A stretch of 26,259 bases of DNA from Desulfuromusa sp. (GCA_021647765.1 JAKIUD010000046.1:1-26259); one strand, 5' to 3'; shown: positions 14,443 to 23,957, counted from the first letter of the stretch. The notes: generated by a model not told the origin, from the letters alone. Made by a program: numbers and translations.

Positions 14443-15222
14443 TTAAGAAAATTGTGAAAAATCGGCTTTTCGCTTTTCAATAAAGGCGTTGATTGCTTCT
14501 TGAGCTTCTGGGCTGGCCAATTGTCGAAGAAACAAATTCCCCTCTTTGCTCATCACTTCAGCAACCTTCTGAGCTTGATTTTCTTTCAGCAGAGCCTTTG
14601 TCAAACGAGCCGACGCTGGGGGTTGTGCAACCAATTGTTCCACTTTAGTAATAACTCGATTGTATAAATCGACAGATGGAAAAACTTGGTTGACCAGCCC
14701 AAGTTTTGCGGCTTCTTCAGCACTGATCGCTTCGCCGAGTAACAACAGCTCCGAAGCTTTCAGATAGCCAACCAATTTTGGCAGAAGATAGCTGGACGCC
14801 GCTTCCGGGCAGAGGCCAAGGTTGACGAAAGGGAGTCTGAATTTAGCTGTTTCATCACAATAAACCAAATCACAATGGAGTAGCAGGGTTGTGCCTATTC
14901 CAACGGCGGAACCACTGACCATTGCAATCAACGGTTTTTTAGCCTGACTGATTGTTCGCAGAAAACGGAAAACCGGACTCTTTTCCCCTGCTGGTGGATT
15001 CTTGGCAAAATCACTCAGGTCATTGCCGCTGGTAAAGCTGTTCTCGGTGCCGTGAATCAATATCACTCGAACCTGATTGTCCTGCTCAGCAGATTCCAGA
15101 GCTGCGGTCAAGGCGTCGTACATTGCCAACGTCAAGGCATTCAATTTTTCTGGACGTTGAATACCAATCTGTAAAATTCCACCGTTCTGTGAAGTTGTTA
15201 TCAACTCCATTTCATCACTCAT
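14443..15222 (-). CDS. Delta3,Delta2-enoyl-CoA isomerase, ECI2-like crotonase
   Basis: A 259-residue crotonase-fold protein with the oxyanion-hole segments FTSGND (63-68) and SGSAVGIG (103-110). The usual first hydratase glutamate is replaced (LPFVNLG, F132), while E140 in GLCPEAASSY sits where ECI2/PECI isomerases have theirs (SPEGCSSY). That points to an isomerase moving double bonds of unsaturated acyl-CoAs rather than a hydratase. It follows the 2,4-dienoyl-CoA reductase gene by 15 bp; both enzymes are auxiliary steps for unsaturated fatty acids, which supports the call. The ribosome-binding site is weak; an alternative ATG lies four codons in. Confidence 0.85.
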   Translation of the reverse strand: MSDEMELITTSQNGGILQIGIQRPEKLNALTLAMYDALTAALESAEQDNQVRVILIHGTENSFTSGNDLSDFAKNPPAGEKSPVFRFLRTISQAKKPLIAMVSGSAVGIGTTLLLHCDLVYCDETAKFRLPFVNLGLCPEAASSYLLPKLVGYLKASELLLLGEAISAEEAAKLGLVNQVFPSVDLYNRVITKVEQLVAQPPASARLTKALLKENQAQKVAEVMSKEGNLFLRQLASPEAQEAINAFIEKRKADFSQFS

Positions 15223-15237
15223 TATTCAATCCATTCT

Positions 15238-17244
15238 CTAAAGAATACTTCGACCTGCTTTGAATCCGTGGTGAATTGCGTCAAAAACCATTGCAGGGGT
15301 TTTTGCATCGCCAACAACCTGGCAGGAAATATGCTGCTCTGCAGCAATTTTCTGCAATGGATTATAAGCCTTGGTTCCCACTGCGAGAATAACTGTCTCT
15401 GCGGGAACTTCCTGGCGCTGACCCGCTTGCTCAATAATAACCCCAGAGGAGGTTATTTCCAATACTTTGGCTTCGGTGCGGGTATTGATTACAGAGCGTT
15501 TGATATCTTGTAGCATGCTCCAACGGGTTGATTTGCCAAAATTTGTTCCCAGTTTATCAATGATTTCGATTAAAGTGACTTGTTTGTTTCCTGTCGTTGC
15601 AAGGCGATAAAGTTCTTCTATTGATTCTGTCTGATGGATGAGCAAAAACTTCAACTCCTCACCTGACAAAGTCCCCTGTTCAACCAGGAGCAGAGCCGTT
15701 TCAATTCCGACAGAACCGCCGCCAACAATGACGACCCGCTGCTCAGTTCGCACTTTTCCAGACAGAACATCCCAAGCCTGGACAACATGCGGCAGGTCAT
15801 TGCCAGGGATATTTGGAAGAATGGGTATTCCACCTGTTGCCAGGATCAGGGCATCCGGTTTATGCACACTCAAAAGTTGCTTATCAACCGTTGAATTAAG
15901 GACAATCCGCACTTTTAAATCTACTAGCTGACGTTGCAGATCTTCCGCAAGAACGGTAAATTCTTTCCGTCCCGGAGGGGCTCCCGCCAGATGAAGCTGC
16001 CCACCCAAATTCAGATTCTGTTCGTGAAGAACAACCTGATGACCCTGCTCGGCAGCAGCAATTGCAGCACTCATCCCAGCAGCGCCACCACCTACCACCA
16101 ACACTTTGCGGGGATGATCGGTTAATTTTAGAGCCGTTTCAGCTTCTTTTCCCACGCGGGGATTACAAAGACATTCCACCGATTTCATTTTAAATAGATT
16201 ATCAAAACAACCTTGGGCACAAGCAACACAATGAGTGATCTGGTTTTCCCGATGCTCGTGGGCTTTATTTGGCAGTTGTGGATCAGCAATCAGAGCCCGA
16301 CCCATAGCAACCATATCGCAGAAACCACTTCCAAGCAGATGGCGTGCCACGCCAGGATCATTGATCCGGTGGCTGGCGATTACGGGAACGTTGACTTCGT
16401 TACGGATGTCCCGGGCAAGATAGGCAAAAACACCGCGTGGCACTTTCGTAACAATCTGCGGAACGTCAGCTTCATGCCAGCCAACATTAATACTGAGGGC
16501 GTCAGCACCAGCTTCAACTAACTTAACCGCAAAAGTTTTTAATTCGGCTCGGCCGATTCCGCCCGGCATAAAGTCGTTGCCATTGATCCTCACCAGCAGG
16601 GGAAAATCATCCCCGGTTGCCACCTTGACTGCTCGAACAATCTCCAAGCCAAAGCGCATCCGATTTTCTAAACTGCCGCCATAGCAATCTTGACGCTGAT
16701 TGGTCAGTGGGGATAAAAATTCGCTGATCAGATAACCGGTTCCAGCGAGAATTTCCACTGCATCGAACCCTGCAGTTTTGACTCGCCCAGCAGCATCAGC
16801 AAAGCGCTGAATTATTGTGTGGATCTCTTCCTCCTCCAGCTCGCGAGGAGTTTCTTTAGTCATCCTTGAGGGAATAGGTGACGGTGCTACCGGTTTTTTG
16901 CCACCAAGAAATAGAGAAAAATTATACCGCCCGGCATGATTGAGCTGAACGCAGGCAGCCGCACCTTCAGTTTTGATGGCTGTTGCCAGTTTCCTCAATC
17001 CGGGAATAAACTCATCCTGATGAGCACCAATATTTCCCGGGAGGCCGGAAAGTTCATCAATTGTCGCGTAGCCAACACAGATCATGCCGACACCACCCTT
17101 AGCCCGCTCAATATAAAAATTGATCAGCTGTTCGGTGACGGTAAACTTACGGCACATATTCAGGTGCATAGCCGGCATCAGAATCCGGTTTTTCAATTCC
17201 AGATTGCCAATAGAAATGGGATCAAATAGTCGCTCAGATAGCAT
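15238..17244 (-). CDS. fadH: 2,4-dienoyl-CoA reductase (NADPH), FadH type
   Basis: A 668-residue protein with the three-domain FadH layout. An old-yellow-enzyme TIM barrel (1-335) carries Y171 (GYLISEF) and H257 (GWHEAD), matching the catalytic Tyr/His of E. coli FadH. A 4Fe-4S cluster motif follows (C339, C342, C346 and C358 or C360). Then come FAD-binding GGGAAG (385-390) and an NAD(P)-binding VGGGSVG near 520. Length and cofactor motifs are complete. It reduces 2,4-dienoyl-CoA formed during oxidation of polyunsaturated or even-position double bonds. AGGAAAAG precedes the ATG. It is first in a unit with the ECI2-like isomerase; its upstream neighbour is an MBL hydrolase on the same strand 65 bp away. 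Confidence 0.93.
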   Translation of the reverse strand: MLSERLFDPISIGNLELKNRILMPAMHLNMCRKFTVTEQLINFYIERAKGGVGMICVGYATIDELSGLPGNIGAHQDEFIPGLRKLATAIKTEGAAACVQLNHAGRYNFSLFLGGKKPVAPSPIPSRMTKETPRELEEEEIHTIIQRFADAAGRVKTAGFDAVEILAGTGYLISEFLSPLTNQRQDCYGGSLENRMRFGLEIVRAVKVATGDDFPLLVRINGNDFMPGGIGRAELKTFAVKLVEAGADALSINVGWHEADVPQIVTKVPRGVFAYLARDIRNEVNVPVIASHRINDPGVARHLLGSGFCDMVAMGRALIADPQLPNKAHEHRENQITHCVACAQGCFDNLFKMKSVECLCNPRVGKEAETALKLTDHPRKVLVVGGGAAGMSAAIAAAEQGHQVVLHEQNLNLGGQLHLAGAPPGRKEFTVLAEDLQRQLVDLKVRIVLNSTVDKQLLSVHKPDALILATGGIPILPNIPGNDLPHVVQAWDVLSGKVRTEQRVVIVGGGSVGIETALLLVEQGTLSGEELKFLLIHQTESIEELYRLATTGNKQVTLIEIIDKLGTNFGKSTRWSMLQDIKRSVINTRTEAKVLEITSSGVIIEQAGQRQEVPAETVILAVGTKAYNPLQKIAAEQHISCQVVGDAKTPAMVFDAIHHGFKAGRSIL

Positions 17245-17262
17245 TGACTTTTCCTATTCTAT

Positions 17263-17277
17263 GATGGCTTGGCCATC
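17263..17277. promoter_or_regulatory. Short inverted repeat upstream of fadH
   Basis: GATGGC-TTG-GCCATC lies just before the fadH ribosome-binding site. It could be an operator or a weak hairpin; I cannot tell which and saw no second copy. Confidence 0.25.
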
Positions 17278-17309
17278 TTATTGTTTCTTACGAGATTGAC
17301 TCGCAAAAG

Positions 17310-18251
17310 TCAGGCGATGGCACGCGAAAACTTATCCGCAACCGGTGAAAACAGATCAATATCAATCAGCACCTTCCGCAAAAGTTCCGGTTCAGCAAGG
17401 AAATCGCGTAAAAAGACAATTTCGGAGGCTTTTAAGTAACTGATAAAGGGATGCTTAGAGTCGTCTTTAAACAGTTTAGTGACAATTTCTGCAACCGTCA
17501 TATCCAGCGGCAATTTACTGATTCGTGCTGCCCGTTCGAGAAGCTTGTCGACATAAAAAAGGAGGCAACTGTCAACACTGTCAATCGTCTGCCGATGCCC
17601 GGGTAGAATTTGTTTATCGCGTAAAGTCACCAGTTTAACCAGGCTTTCGCAGTAAGCGGCATAGTTGCAAAAGCGTTCTCCAGTGAGTAAATCAACATCA
17701 AATAGTGGGGTTTGGAAAATGCCCTGGAGCATAACATCACCAGTAATAGCCCAGTCTGTACCGATCAACACCATGTCACTTTGGGAATGACCAGGACAAG
17801 GAAGAGTGGTCAAACCAAGCTGTGCGGGGAGGGATTTTTCAATAATCTGAAAATTTTCCGGCAAAGGAGGGAAAACCGTACCATCTTCCATATTAACTCG
17901 AAACCGCTCCAGAAAAGCGGCTTCAAAGCCAATCTGTAGCATCAGATCGTACATCAACTCCAGCCGTTCTGCGTGCCGGATAATTTTTAAATGATCGCGA
18001 AAAGGCAGATAGATTGTGGCAGTGGTTTCACGTTCCAGCCAGCGCACCAACCCATAGTGATCGATATGACAATGGGTAATAATGACATGTTTGAGACGTT
18101 CAAGATCCACATTCTTCTGCAGATACCGCTTGGCTTCTTCGGTTGGAGGACCCGTGTCAAAGAGGATCAGTTCGCCAGCAATTTCGGCACTGTAGCAGTG
18201 AACTGGACCGACAGCATATTCGGTATTTATGGTGTGTTGAATTGGGGTCAT
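17310..18251 (-). CDS. MBL-fold metallohydrolase
   Basis: A 313-residue metallo-beta-lactamase-fold protein with the first metal motif THCHIDH (H60, H62, D64, H65), then CPGHSQSD, TGDVML and LPGHR, which supply the remaining His/Asp ligands. A helical C-terminal domain of about 90 residues follows, as in glyoxalase II-like and acyl-thioester hydrolase-like members. It may act on thioesters given the acyl-CoA genes on both sides, but that is inferred from position only. Its ribosome-binding site is weak. It is separated from the fad operon by repeat copy C and a hairpin. Confidence 0.85.
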   Translation of the reverse strand: MTPIQHTINTEYAVGPVHCYSAEIAGELILFDTGPPTEEAKRYLQKNVDLERLKHVIITHCHIDHYGLVRWLERETTATIYLPFRDHLKIIRHAERLELMYDLMLQIGFEAAFLERFRVNMEDGTVFPPLPENFQIIEKSLPAQLGLTTLPCPGHSQSDMVLIGTDWAITGDVMLQGIFQTPLFDVDLLTGERFCNYAAYCESLVKLVTLRDKQILPGHRQTIDSVDSCLLFYVDKLLERAARISKLPLDMTVAEIVTKLFKDDSKHPFISYLKASEIVFLRDFLAEPELLRKVLIDIDLFSPVADKFSRAIA

Positions 18252-18321
18252 AAAAAGTTATTATCCAAAATAAAATCCTGAAATCCACATATAAAATAAA
18301 TGCAGTGGTAGTTCCCGAACG

Positions 18322-18387
18322 CCAATTTAAGGAAGTTTCCAGCAAAAACGGGACAGCCCCCGATAGGTCTGGAGACGGTCCCAAGTT
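18322..18387 (-). repeat. Dispersed repeat, partial copy C (inverted)
   Basis: Read on the minus strand it gives CTTGGGACCGTCTCC, then GGGGGCTGTCCCG, TTTTTGCTGGAAACTTCC and TTAAATT, matching the 3' half of copy A (9407-9541). The 5' half seen in A and B is missing. Confidence 0.6.
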
Positions 18388-18402
18388 TACTACAAAGCCC
18401 CC

Positions 18403-18426
18403 TCTTTCTCCCTCGGGGGAGAAAGA
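18403..18426 (-). terminator. Hairpin after fadE, probable end of the fad operon
   Basis: TCTTTCTCCC (18403-18412) and GGGAGAAAGA (18417-18426) form a perfect 10-bp stem with a 4-nt loop, 28 bp past the fadE stop. The minus-strand sequence after it is G-rich, not T-rich, so intrinsic termination is uncertain. Confidence 0.45.
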
Positions 18427-18453
18427 TTGATTACAAGGTCAGTGCTAATCCAG

Positions 18454-20232
18454 TTAGAAAATATACTTTTCCGTTTCACTGGCAGCAGCAGCCAGAGTCC
18501 GTTTTGCTTGCAGCAATCCAGTGGCATCATACTTAGTAAAGCGCCGAACTCCAGAAAGAATCATGGTCAATGTGTCCCCCTCTTCCACAAAGTAAGCGCC
18601 CTTACGAGCGGCACTGGAAGCGACCTCATTTGCATTAAAGGTAAAGACTTTAACTGCCGCTTTTAATTGTTCCTGCTTGGCTTCACTCAGTGTCCCGATG
18701 ATTTTTTCTGCTCGTAGAACTGAACTTTCAATGGCAAAGATCTGGATAGCGAGATCCGCAGCTGCCATCAGAATCTCTTGTTCGTTCGCAAGTTCCTCCA
18801 TATACTTCTGGACACCGGCACCAGAGAGGATCAGGAACAGAGTTTTCAGATTCTGTATGGTAGTTTTTTCAGCGATAAAGGGAATTGACTCATCAACTTC
18901 TTCGAACGAGGGGGTCATCAACGCTTCAAATGCCTTCATCGACTCCGCCTGTAACGGCAACTCCCCTTTCATCGCCCGCTTAAGAATCATCCCCGAAGTC
19001 AACAACCGGTTGATTTCGTTGGTACCTTCAAAGATCCGATTGATTCGCTCATCACGATAGTAACGCTCTGCCGGATATTCACTGCAGAATCCATAACCAC
19101 CATGGATCTGCACCACTTCATCGACCGTTTTTGCCAGAACTTCACTACAGAAAACCTTAGAAATACCACACTCTGGAGCGTATTCCTCAATCCCTTTCAG
19201 GTATTGGACATAGTAATCATCAACACCCTTGTCGATCGTTGCGAGCTTATCGTCGAGCAAGCCGGCCAACCGATAAACCAATGATTCGGAGGCGTAAATG
19301 GCGGCAGTCAAATCAGCAATTTTTTCCTGAATTGCGCCGAAGGAAGAAATCTGACGTTTGAACTGCTTGCGTTCATTGGCATAGCGGAGTCCTTCTTCCA
19401 GTGCCATTTTTGAAGCACCCATCACTCCAGCTCCAAGTTTAAAGCGTCCGATATTCAGAGAATTAAAAGCAATTTTATGCCCTTTACCGATTTCACCCAG
19501 AACATTTTCAACTGGAACTTTGCAATTATCAAGGATAATCTGGGTGGTGGAACTCCCCTTAATCCCCATCTTTTTTTCTTCATTGCCAACAACCAACCCA
19601 GCAAAACTCTTCTCTACCAGAAAGGCGGTAAAATGTTGTTTATCAACTTTGGCAAAAATAGTGAACAGTTTGGCAAAGCTACCGTTGGTGATGTATTGCT
19701 TGGTGCCGTTGAGAATGTAATATTTACCATCTTCAGAGAGGGTCGCGCTGGACTGTGCACCCAGAGCATCACTTCCCGACCCCGGTTCGGTCAGGCAATA
19801 AGCGGAACACCACTCACCAGAAATAATTTTCCCCAGATATTTTTCTTTTTGCTCCGGGGTTCCATAATAGATCAAGGGGAGGGTACCGATTCCGGTATGT
19901 GCTGCGAAAGCAACAGAAAAGGAACCGCTGGTCGCGATTTTTTCTCCAACCAGCATACTGCTGGCCTTATCAAGTTCCAATCCCCCTTCTTCTTCCGGGG
20001 CATCCATCATCAACAGCCCTAACTCCCCACATTTGCGCATCCCTTCGACTACATAGTCGAAGTTCTGCGCTTCGATCTCATCAAGGTGAGGCATGATCTC
20101 ATTTTCAACGAATTGCTCAGTTGTCTCGGCCATCGCCCGCTGTTCGTCGGTAAAATCCTCCGGCGTAAAAATGTCCTGACAATTGCTCTCAGCGATTAGA
20201 AATTCGCCACCCTTCATAATTTTTCCAGCCAT
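18454..20232 (-). CDS. fadE: Acyl-CoA dehydrogenase, long FadE type
   Basis: From 20232 the protein has 592 residues, about 200 longer than short-chain dehydrogenases, the extra being a C-terminal helical domain as in VLCAD and Bacillus FadE. FAD/substrate motifs CLTEPGSGSDA and GTKQYITNG are intact, and the catalytic glutamate is E402 in RIFEGTNEI. It makes the trans-2-enoyl-CoA in the first step of beta-oxidation; electrons should go to an ETF not encoded here. I chose 20232 because GAGGTGAACATT precedes that ATG, whereas the longer open frame runs back through an intergenic palindrome. It is the last gene of the fad operon. Confidence 0.93.
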   Translation of the reverse strand: MAGKIMKGGEFLIAESNCQDIFTPEDFTDEQRAMAETTEQFVENEIMPHLDEIEAQNFDYVVEGMRKCGELGLLMMDAPEEEGGLELDKASSMLVGEKIATSGSFSVAFAAHTGIGTLPLIYYGTPEQKEKYLGKIISGEWCSAYCLTEPGSGSDALGAQSSATLSEDGKYYILNGTKQYITNGSFAKLFTIFAKVDKQHFTAFLVEKSFAGLVVGNEEKKMGIKGSSTTQIILDNCKVPVENVLGEIGKGHKIAFNSLNIGRFKLGAGVMGASKMALEEGLRYANERKQFKRQISSFGAIQEKIADLTAAIYASESLVYRLAGLLDDKLATIDKGVDDYYVQYLKGIEEYAPECGISKVFCSEVLAKTVDEVVQIHGGYGFCSEYPAERYYRDERINRIFEGTNEINRLLTSGMILKRAMKGELPLQAESMKAFEALMTPSFEEVDESIPFIAEKTTIQNLKTLFLILSGAGVQKYMEELANEQEILMAAADLAIQIFAIESSVLRAEKIIGTLSEAKQEQLKAAVKVFTFNANEVASSAARKGAYFVEEGDTLTMILSGVRRFTKYDATGLLQAKRTLAAAASETEKYIF

Positions 20233-20273
20233 AATGTTCACCTCGTCTAATATCGATAAATTGCATTCTGATT

Positions 20274-20303
20274 CGTAGGGGCGCGGCAAGCAGCGCCCCT
20301 ACG
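20274..20303. repeat. GTAGGGGCG palindrome between fadA and fadE
   Basis: CGTAGGGGCGC and GCGCCCCTACG pair perfectly (11 bp) around an 8-nt loop. It fills most of the 73-bp gap and begins 2 bp after the fadA stop, so it may shape mRNA ends within the operon. Confidence 0.8.
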
Positions 20304-20305
20304 AG

Positions 20306-21478
20306 TTACATTTTCTCAAAAATACCTGCAGCACCCATTCCCCCACCAATACACATGGAAACCATGCCGTAACGTAGTTCACGGCGTTGCATCTCGTGCA
20401 GCAGAGTTGCTGTCAATTTCGCTCCGGTACAACCGAGCGGATGTCCGAGAGCGATAGCACCACCGTTGACATTGATGATATCGGTATTTAATCCCAGTTC
20501 TTTGATCACCGCTAAGGACTGCGCAGCAAAAGCTTCGTTCAACTCGATCAGATCAAGATCGTTCTGTTTCAGTCCCGCCAGTTTCAGAGCTGCTGGAATA
20601 GCTTCCATCGGCCCGATGCCCATAATTTCTGGTGGCACTCCCTTAACCGCAAAAGCGACAAAACGAGCCAAAGGTTCACCACCAATTTCTTTGAGAAACT
20701 CTTCCGAAACAACCAAAGCTGCTGCTGCGCCATCGGTCATCTGTGATGAAGTTCCAGCAGTCACTGATCCACCTTGCTTAAAAGCGGGCTTGAGCTTGGC
20801 CAAACCTTCAACTGTCGTATCAGCACGCACACCATCATCGATCAAAACCATTTCAGTAGTTTTTTGAACTTTCCCTTTAACAATAGCGGTTTTTTCAACT
20901 TCAACCGGGATGATTTCATCAGCGAACCGTCCCGCTGCGATTGCCGCCGCCGCCTTCTTATGGCTTCCAACGGCAAAAACATCCTGATCCTGACGGCTGA
21001 CCTGATATTTGTCGGCGACCAGTTCTGCGGTAATCCCCATAGAAGCAAAGGACTCGGGCCATTCAGCAACTAAGCCAGGATTAGCACTGTACTTATTTCC
21101 ACCCATGGGAACCGTGGTCATTGATTCGGTTCCCCCCGCAATAATACAGTCGGCAAACCCAGCTATAATCCGCTCAGCTGCTAAGGCAATACTCTGCAAC
21201 CCGGAGGAACAGAAACGATTCACTGTCATAGCCGGAACCTGATAAGGAACCCCTGCTTTCAATGCTGCGATACGGGCGACATTCATCCCCTGCTCTCCCT
21301 CAGGGAACGCGCATCCCAGCAGAATATCATCAATCCTCATCGGATCAATTTTGGTACGCTCGATCAGTCCGGCAAGAGCAGCTGCAGCTAGATCATCGGG
21401 GCGCATATCTTTAAATTTGCCTTTTTTAGCCCGGCAACCAGGGGTGCGGTAAGCGGCAAGTATATAAGTTGTTTTCAT
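20306..21478 (-). CDS. fadA: Acetyl-CoA C-acyltransferase (3-ketoacyl-CoA thiolase)
   Basis: A 390-residue thiolase with the nucleophile C90 in NRFCSSGLQ, the GGAIALGHPLG histidine motif and the C-terminal SMCIGGGMGAA cysteine, so all catalytic residues are present. It cleaves 3-ketoacyl-CoA with CoA in the last step of beta-oxidation. Its place between the bifunctional dehydrogenase/hydratase and the acyl-CoA dehydrogenase favours a degradative FadA over a biosynthetic acetyl-CoA acetyltransferase. AAGGAG stands at good distance before the ATG. Confidence 0.95.
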   Translation of the reverse strand: MKTTYILAAYRTPGCRAKKGKFKDMRPDDLAAAALAGLIERTKIDPMRIDDILLGCAFPEGEQGMNVARIAALKAGVPYQVPAMTVNRFCSSGLQSIALAAERIIAGFADCIIAGGTESMTTVPMGGNKYSANPGLVAEWPESFASMGITAELVADKYQVSRQDQDVFAVGSHKKAAAAIAAGRFADEIIPVEVEKTAIVKGKVQKTTEMVLIDDGVRADTTVEGLAKLKPAFKQGGSVTAGTSSQMTDGAAAALVVSEEFLKEIGGEPLARFVAFAVKGVPPEIMGIGPMEAIPAALKLAGLKQNDLDLIELNEAFAAQSLAVIKELGLNTDIINVNGGAIALGHPLGCTGAKLTATLLHEMQRRELRYGMVSMCIGGGMGAAGIFEKM

Positions 21479-21495
21479 TATTTATTCTCCTTATT

Positions 21496-21561
21496 TTTGT
21501 AGGGGCGATCCTGGTGATCGCCCAGAATCGCCCGGGCGAATACAAGATTCGCCCCTACAAA
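21496..21561. repeat. Compound GTAGGGGCGA repeat between fadN and fadA
   Basis: TTTGTAGGGGCGA (21496-21508) and TCGCCCCTACAAA (21549-21561) are perfect 13-bp inverted arms. Inside are two smaller palindromes: GGCGAT...ATCGCC and TCGCCCGGGCGA. The outer arms share GTAGGGGCG with the element at 20274-20303, so both belong to one REP-like family. Confidence 0.8.
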
Positions 21562-21569
21562 TATTTATT

Positions 21570-23957
21570 TTAATTCCGCAACGGTTTCCCTTTTTTCAGC
21601 ATGTGCTGAACCCGCTCAGCGGTTTTTTTATTGCCACATAATTTCAAAAAAGCCTGCCGTTCCAGCTGGAGCAGGTAATCTTCCGAAATCGGGGTTCCCG
21701 GAAGAACATCTCCGCCGGTAATGACATCGGCAATGATTCCACCCATTTCAGCTTCGTACTCGGTGACGAAACCACCCATCTTCATGTTCCAAAGCTGGCT
21801 TTTGATGCTGGCAGCAATGCTACGACCCGGTGCCGAGATATTTTCCGCTGGCCTTTGAGGGCGATAATTTGTTGCCAGCGCCAGAACTTTTTGTTTAGCA
21901 TCAGAAATCAGGCGATCAATATCCATGCTGATACTGTCGCCATTGCGCATATAGCCCATTCCGGTCAGTTCAGCTGCCCCCATGGAGACTTTTGCCATCC
22001 CGATCTGCTGGAAGTTCTTAAAAATAAACGGAGTGACATCGGTATCAAACTGGCTGGACAGTTCAACAGCGCGCAGACACATCTCTTTGGTGCCGCCACC
22101 CGCCGGAATTAATCCAACTCCGATCTCTACCAGACCCATATAGGTTTCTGCATAAGCGTTCAGCGCATCGGCATGGAGGGAAAATTCACAGCCACCGCCC
22201 AGAGACATTCCAAAGGGTGCTGCAACAACCGGAACCTTAGCATATTTCACCGCCATAGTTGCTTTCTGGAAAGCACGTACGCTCAGGTCGATATCCTCGT
22301 AAGCTCCTTCAGCTAAGGCGACGGCCAACAACATCAAATTAGCACCAACAGAAAAGTTTGCCCCTTGGTTGCCAATCACCAGCCCGAGACCTTCTTCTTC
22401 CGCACGTTTTATCGCTTTATGGGTCATCGAAAGAATATCGGCACTGATGGAATTCATTTTAGAGTGGAATTCTAAACCGAAAACCCCATCGCCCAGATCA
22501 ATCAGTGAGCAGTTAGACGTTTTTTCCACAACTCCAGCGGCTTTTTTGAGAATCTGTAAATTAATCTGACCTTCTTTGCGCGGCACAGGCCGGTAGGTTT
22601 TTTCCACAAGATCGTAATATTCCTGCTGCCCGGCATCATTGTAACGGTAGAAAGATTCTACCGCCTTCAGGCTTTCGGGAACGGCAACACCGTCTTTTTC
22701 TGCCCGCTTAACAAAACTCTGCACGCCAATCGCATCAAGCATCTCGAAGGGGCCGATTTCCCAGTTGAAACCCCACCTCATCCCATTATCGATATTGACA
22801 ATATCATCAGCAATTTCGGGAACACGATTGACGGTATAAATCAATGTGTCACGTAATGAGCGCCAGGCGAATTTGGCTCCTTTGTCCTGACCATTGACTA
22901 CCATTTTGACTTTTTGTGCCGGATCATCAACCATTTTGACCGCAACCACTGACGCAAACTTTGGTTTTTCGGCAGGTTTGAATTCGCCACTGTTGTAATC
23001 GTAGTAATAAATTTGACGTTTTCCGTCAATTTGCTCCTTTTTGTAAAAACCCTTTTTGCTTTTATTGCCATGGAGCCCTTTTTCAACCATTTTCTCCATA
23101 AATTCCGGAACCTTGAACGTCTCTCGTCCTTCATCTTCAGGCAGCAATTCATAGGTGTTTTTGCAGATATGCACCAGGGTATCGATGCCAACCAGATCAC
23201 TGGTTCGGAAGGCGGCTGATCTTGGTCTGGCGGTGGCTGGTCCGGCAACACTATCAACCTCTTCAACCGTCATCTCCAGATCAAGCATGTGTTTCACTCC
23301 ATTGAAGATAGAGAAAACCCCAATCCGGTTGGCGATAAAGTTGGGAGTGTCTTTCGCGTAAACGATCCCTTTCCCCAGACGGCGGCTGATAAAATCGGCC
23401 AGACCCGACACAATTTCAGGGTCAGTAGATTGACTGGGAACAATTTCCAGTAAGCGCATATAGCGTGGCGGGTTGAAAAAGTGTGTCGCCAAAAAGTTTT
23501 TACGTATTTCTGCTGGCAGCATTTCGGCCATTTCATTGACAGACAAACCGCTGGTATTGGTCGATAAGATTGCTCCTTCAGCCAGATTTGGTACCACTTT
23601 GGTCAAGAGGTCTTTCTTGATCGGCATATGCTCGATGACGACTTCAATCACCCAGTCACAATCCTTCAGCCTTACCAGATCATCGTCAAAATTGCCGATA
23701 TCGATCTGTTCCGCATACTGCTTCAGGTAGAACGGAGCTGGCTTCATTTTCAGCAGACCATTCAACCCGGCACTGGCAATCCGATTTCTCACCTGGGGAT
23801 GTTCCAGTTTTAAGCCTTGCTTTTTTTCTGCGCTAGTCAGTTCACGCGGGATGATATCGAGCAATAAAACTTCCAGACCAGCATTGGCGAGATGGGCAGC
23901 GATTGTCGCCCCCATAACTCCAGCACCAAGTACGGCAACACGATTAATCTGCCTCAT
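21570..23957 (-). CDS. fadN: 3-hydroxyacyl-CoA dehydrogenase / enoyl-CoA hydratase, FadN type
   Basis: From 23957 the protein has 795 residues. The dehydrogenase comes first: NAD motif VLGAGVMG near residues 9-16, catalytic-site H159 in ATHFFNPP, then the C-terminal dehydrogenase domains to about 420. A crotonase domain follows (about 480-680) with the oxyanion segment MSLGGGCEF and catalytic glutamate in GLVEIGVGLIPAGGG. Dehydrogenase-then-hydratase is the order of Bacillus FadN, opposite to E. coli FadB. It performs the second and third steps of beta-oxidation. The start was set at 23957 because GGAGGAACAA precedes it; this ATG overlaps the end of fadD by 14 bp, implying coupled translation. 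Confidence 0.93.
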   Translation of the reverse strand: MRQINRVAVLGAGVMGATIAAHLANAGLEVLLLDIIPRELTSAEKKQGLKLEHPQVRNRIASAGLNGLLKMKPAPFYLKQYAEQIDIGNFDDDLVRLKDCDWVIEVVIEHMPIKKDLLTKVVPNLAEGAILSTNTSGLSVNEMAEMLPAEIRKNFLATHFFNPPRYMRLLEIVPSQSTDPEIVSGLADFISRRLGKGIVYAKDTPNFIANRIGVFSIFNGVKHMLDLEMTVEEVDSVAGPATARPRSAAFRTSDLVGIDTLVHICKNTYELLPEDEGRETFKVPEFMEKMVEKGLHGNKSKKGFYKKEQIDGKRQIYYYDYNSGEFKPAEKPKFASVVAVKMVDDPAQKVKMVVNGQDKGAKFAWRSLRDTLIYTVNRVPEIADDIVNIDNGMRWGFNWEIGPFEMLDAIGVQSFVKRAEKDGVAVPESLKAVESFYRYNDAGQQEYYDLVEKTYRPVPRKEGQINLQILKKAAGVVEKTSNCSLIDLGDGVFGLEFHSKMNSISADILSMTHKAIKRAEEEGLGLVIGNQGANFSVGANLMLLAVALAEGAYEDIDLSVRAFQKATMAVKYAKVPVVAAPFGMSLGGGCEFSLHADALNAYAETYMGLVEIGVGLIPAGGGTKEMCLRAVELSSQFDTDVTPFIFKNFQQIGMAKVSMGAAELTGMGYMRNGDSISMDIDRLISDAKQKVLALATNYRPQRPAENISAPGRSIAASIKSQLWNMKMGGFVTEYEAEMGGIIADVITGGDVLPGTPISEDYLLQLERQAFLKLCGNKKTAERVQHMLKKGKPLRN

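Noticed and set aside
19477..20022. 181-codon plus-strand frame
   Set aside because: Antisense to the acyl-CoA dehydrogenase; phenylalanine-rich low-complexity product.
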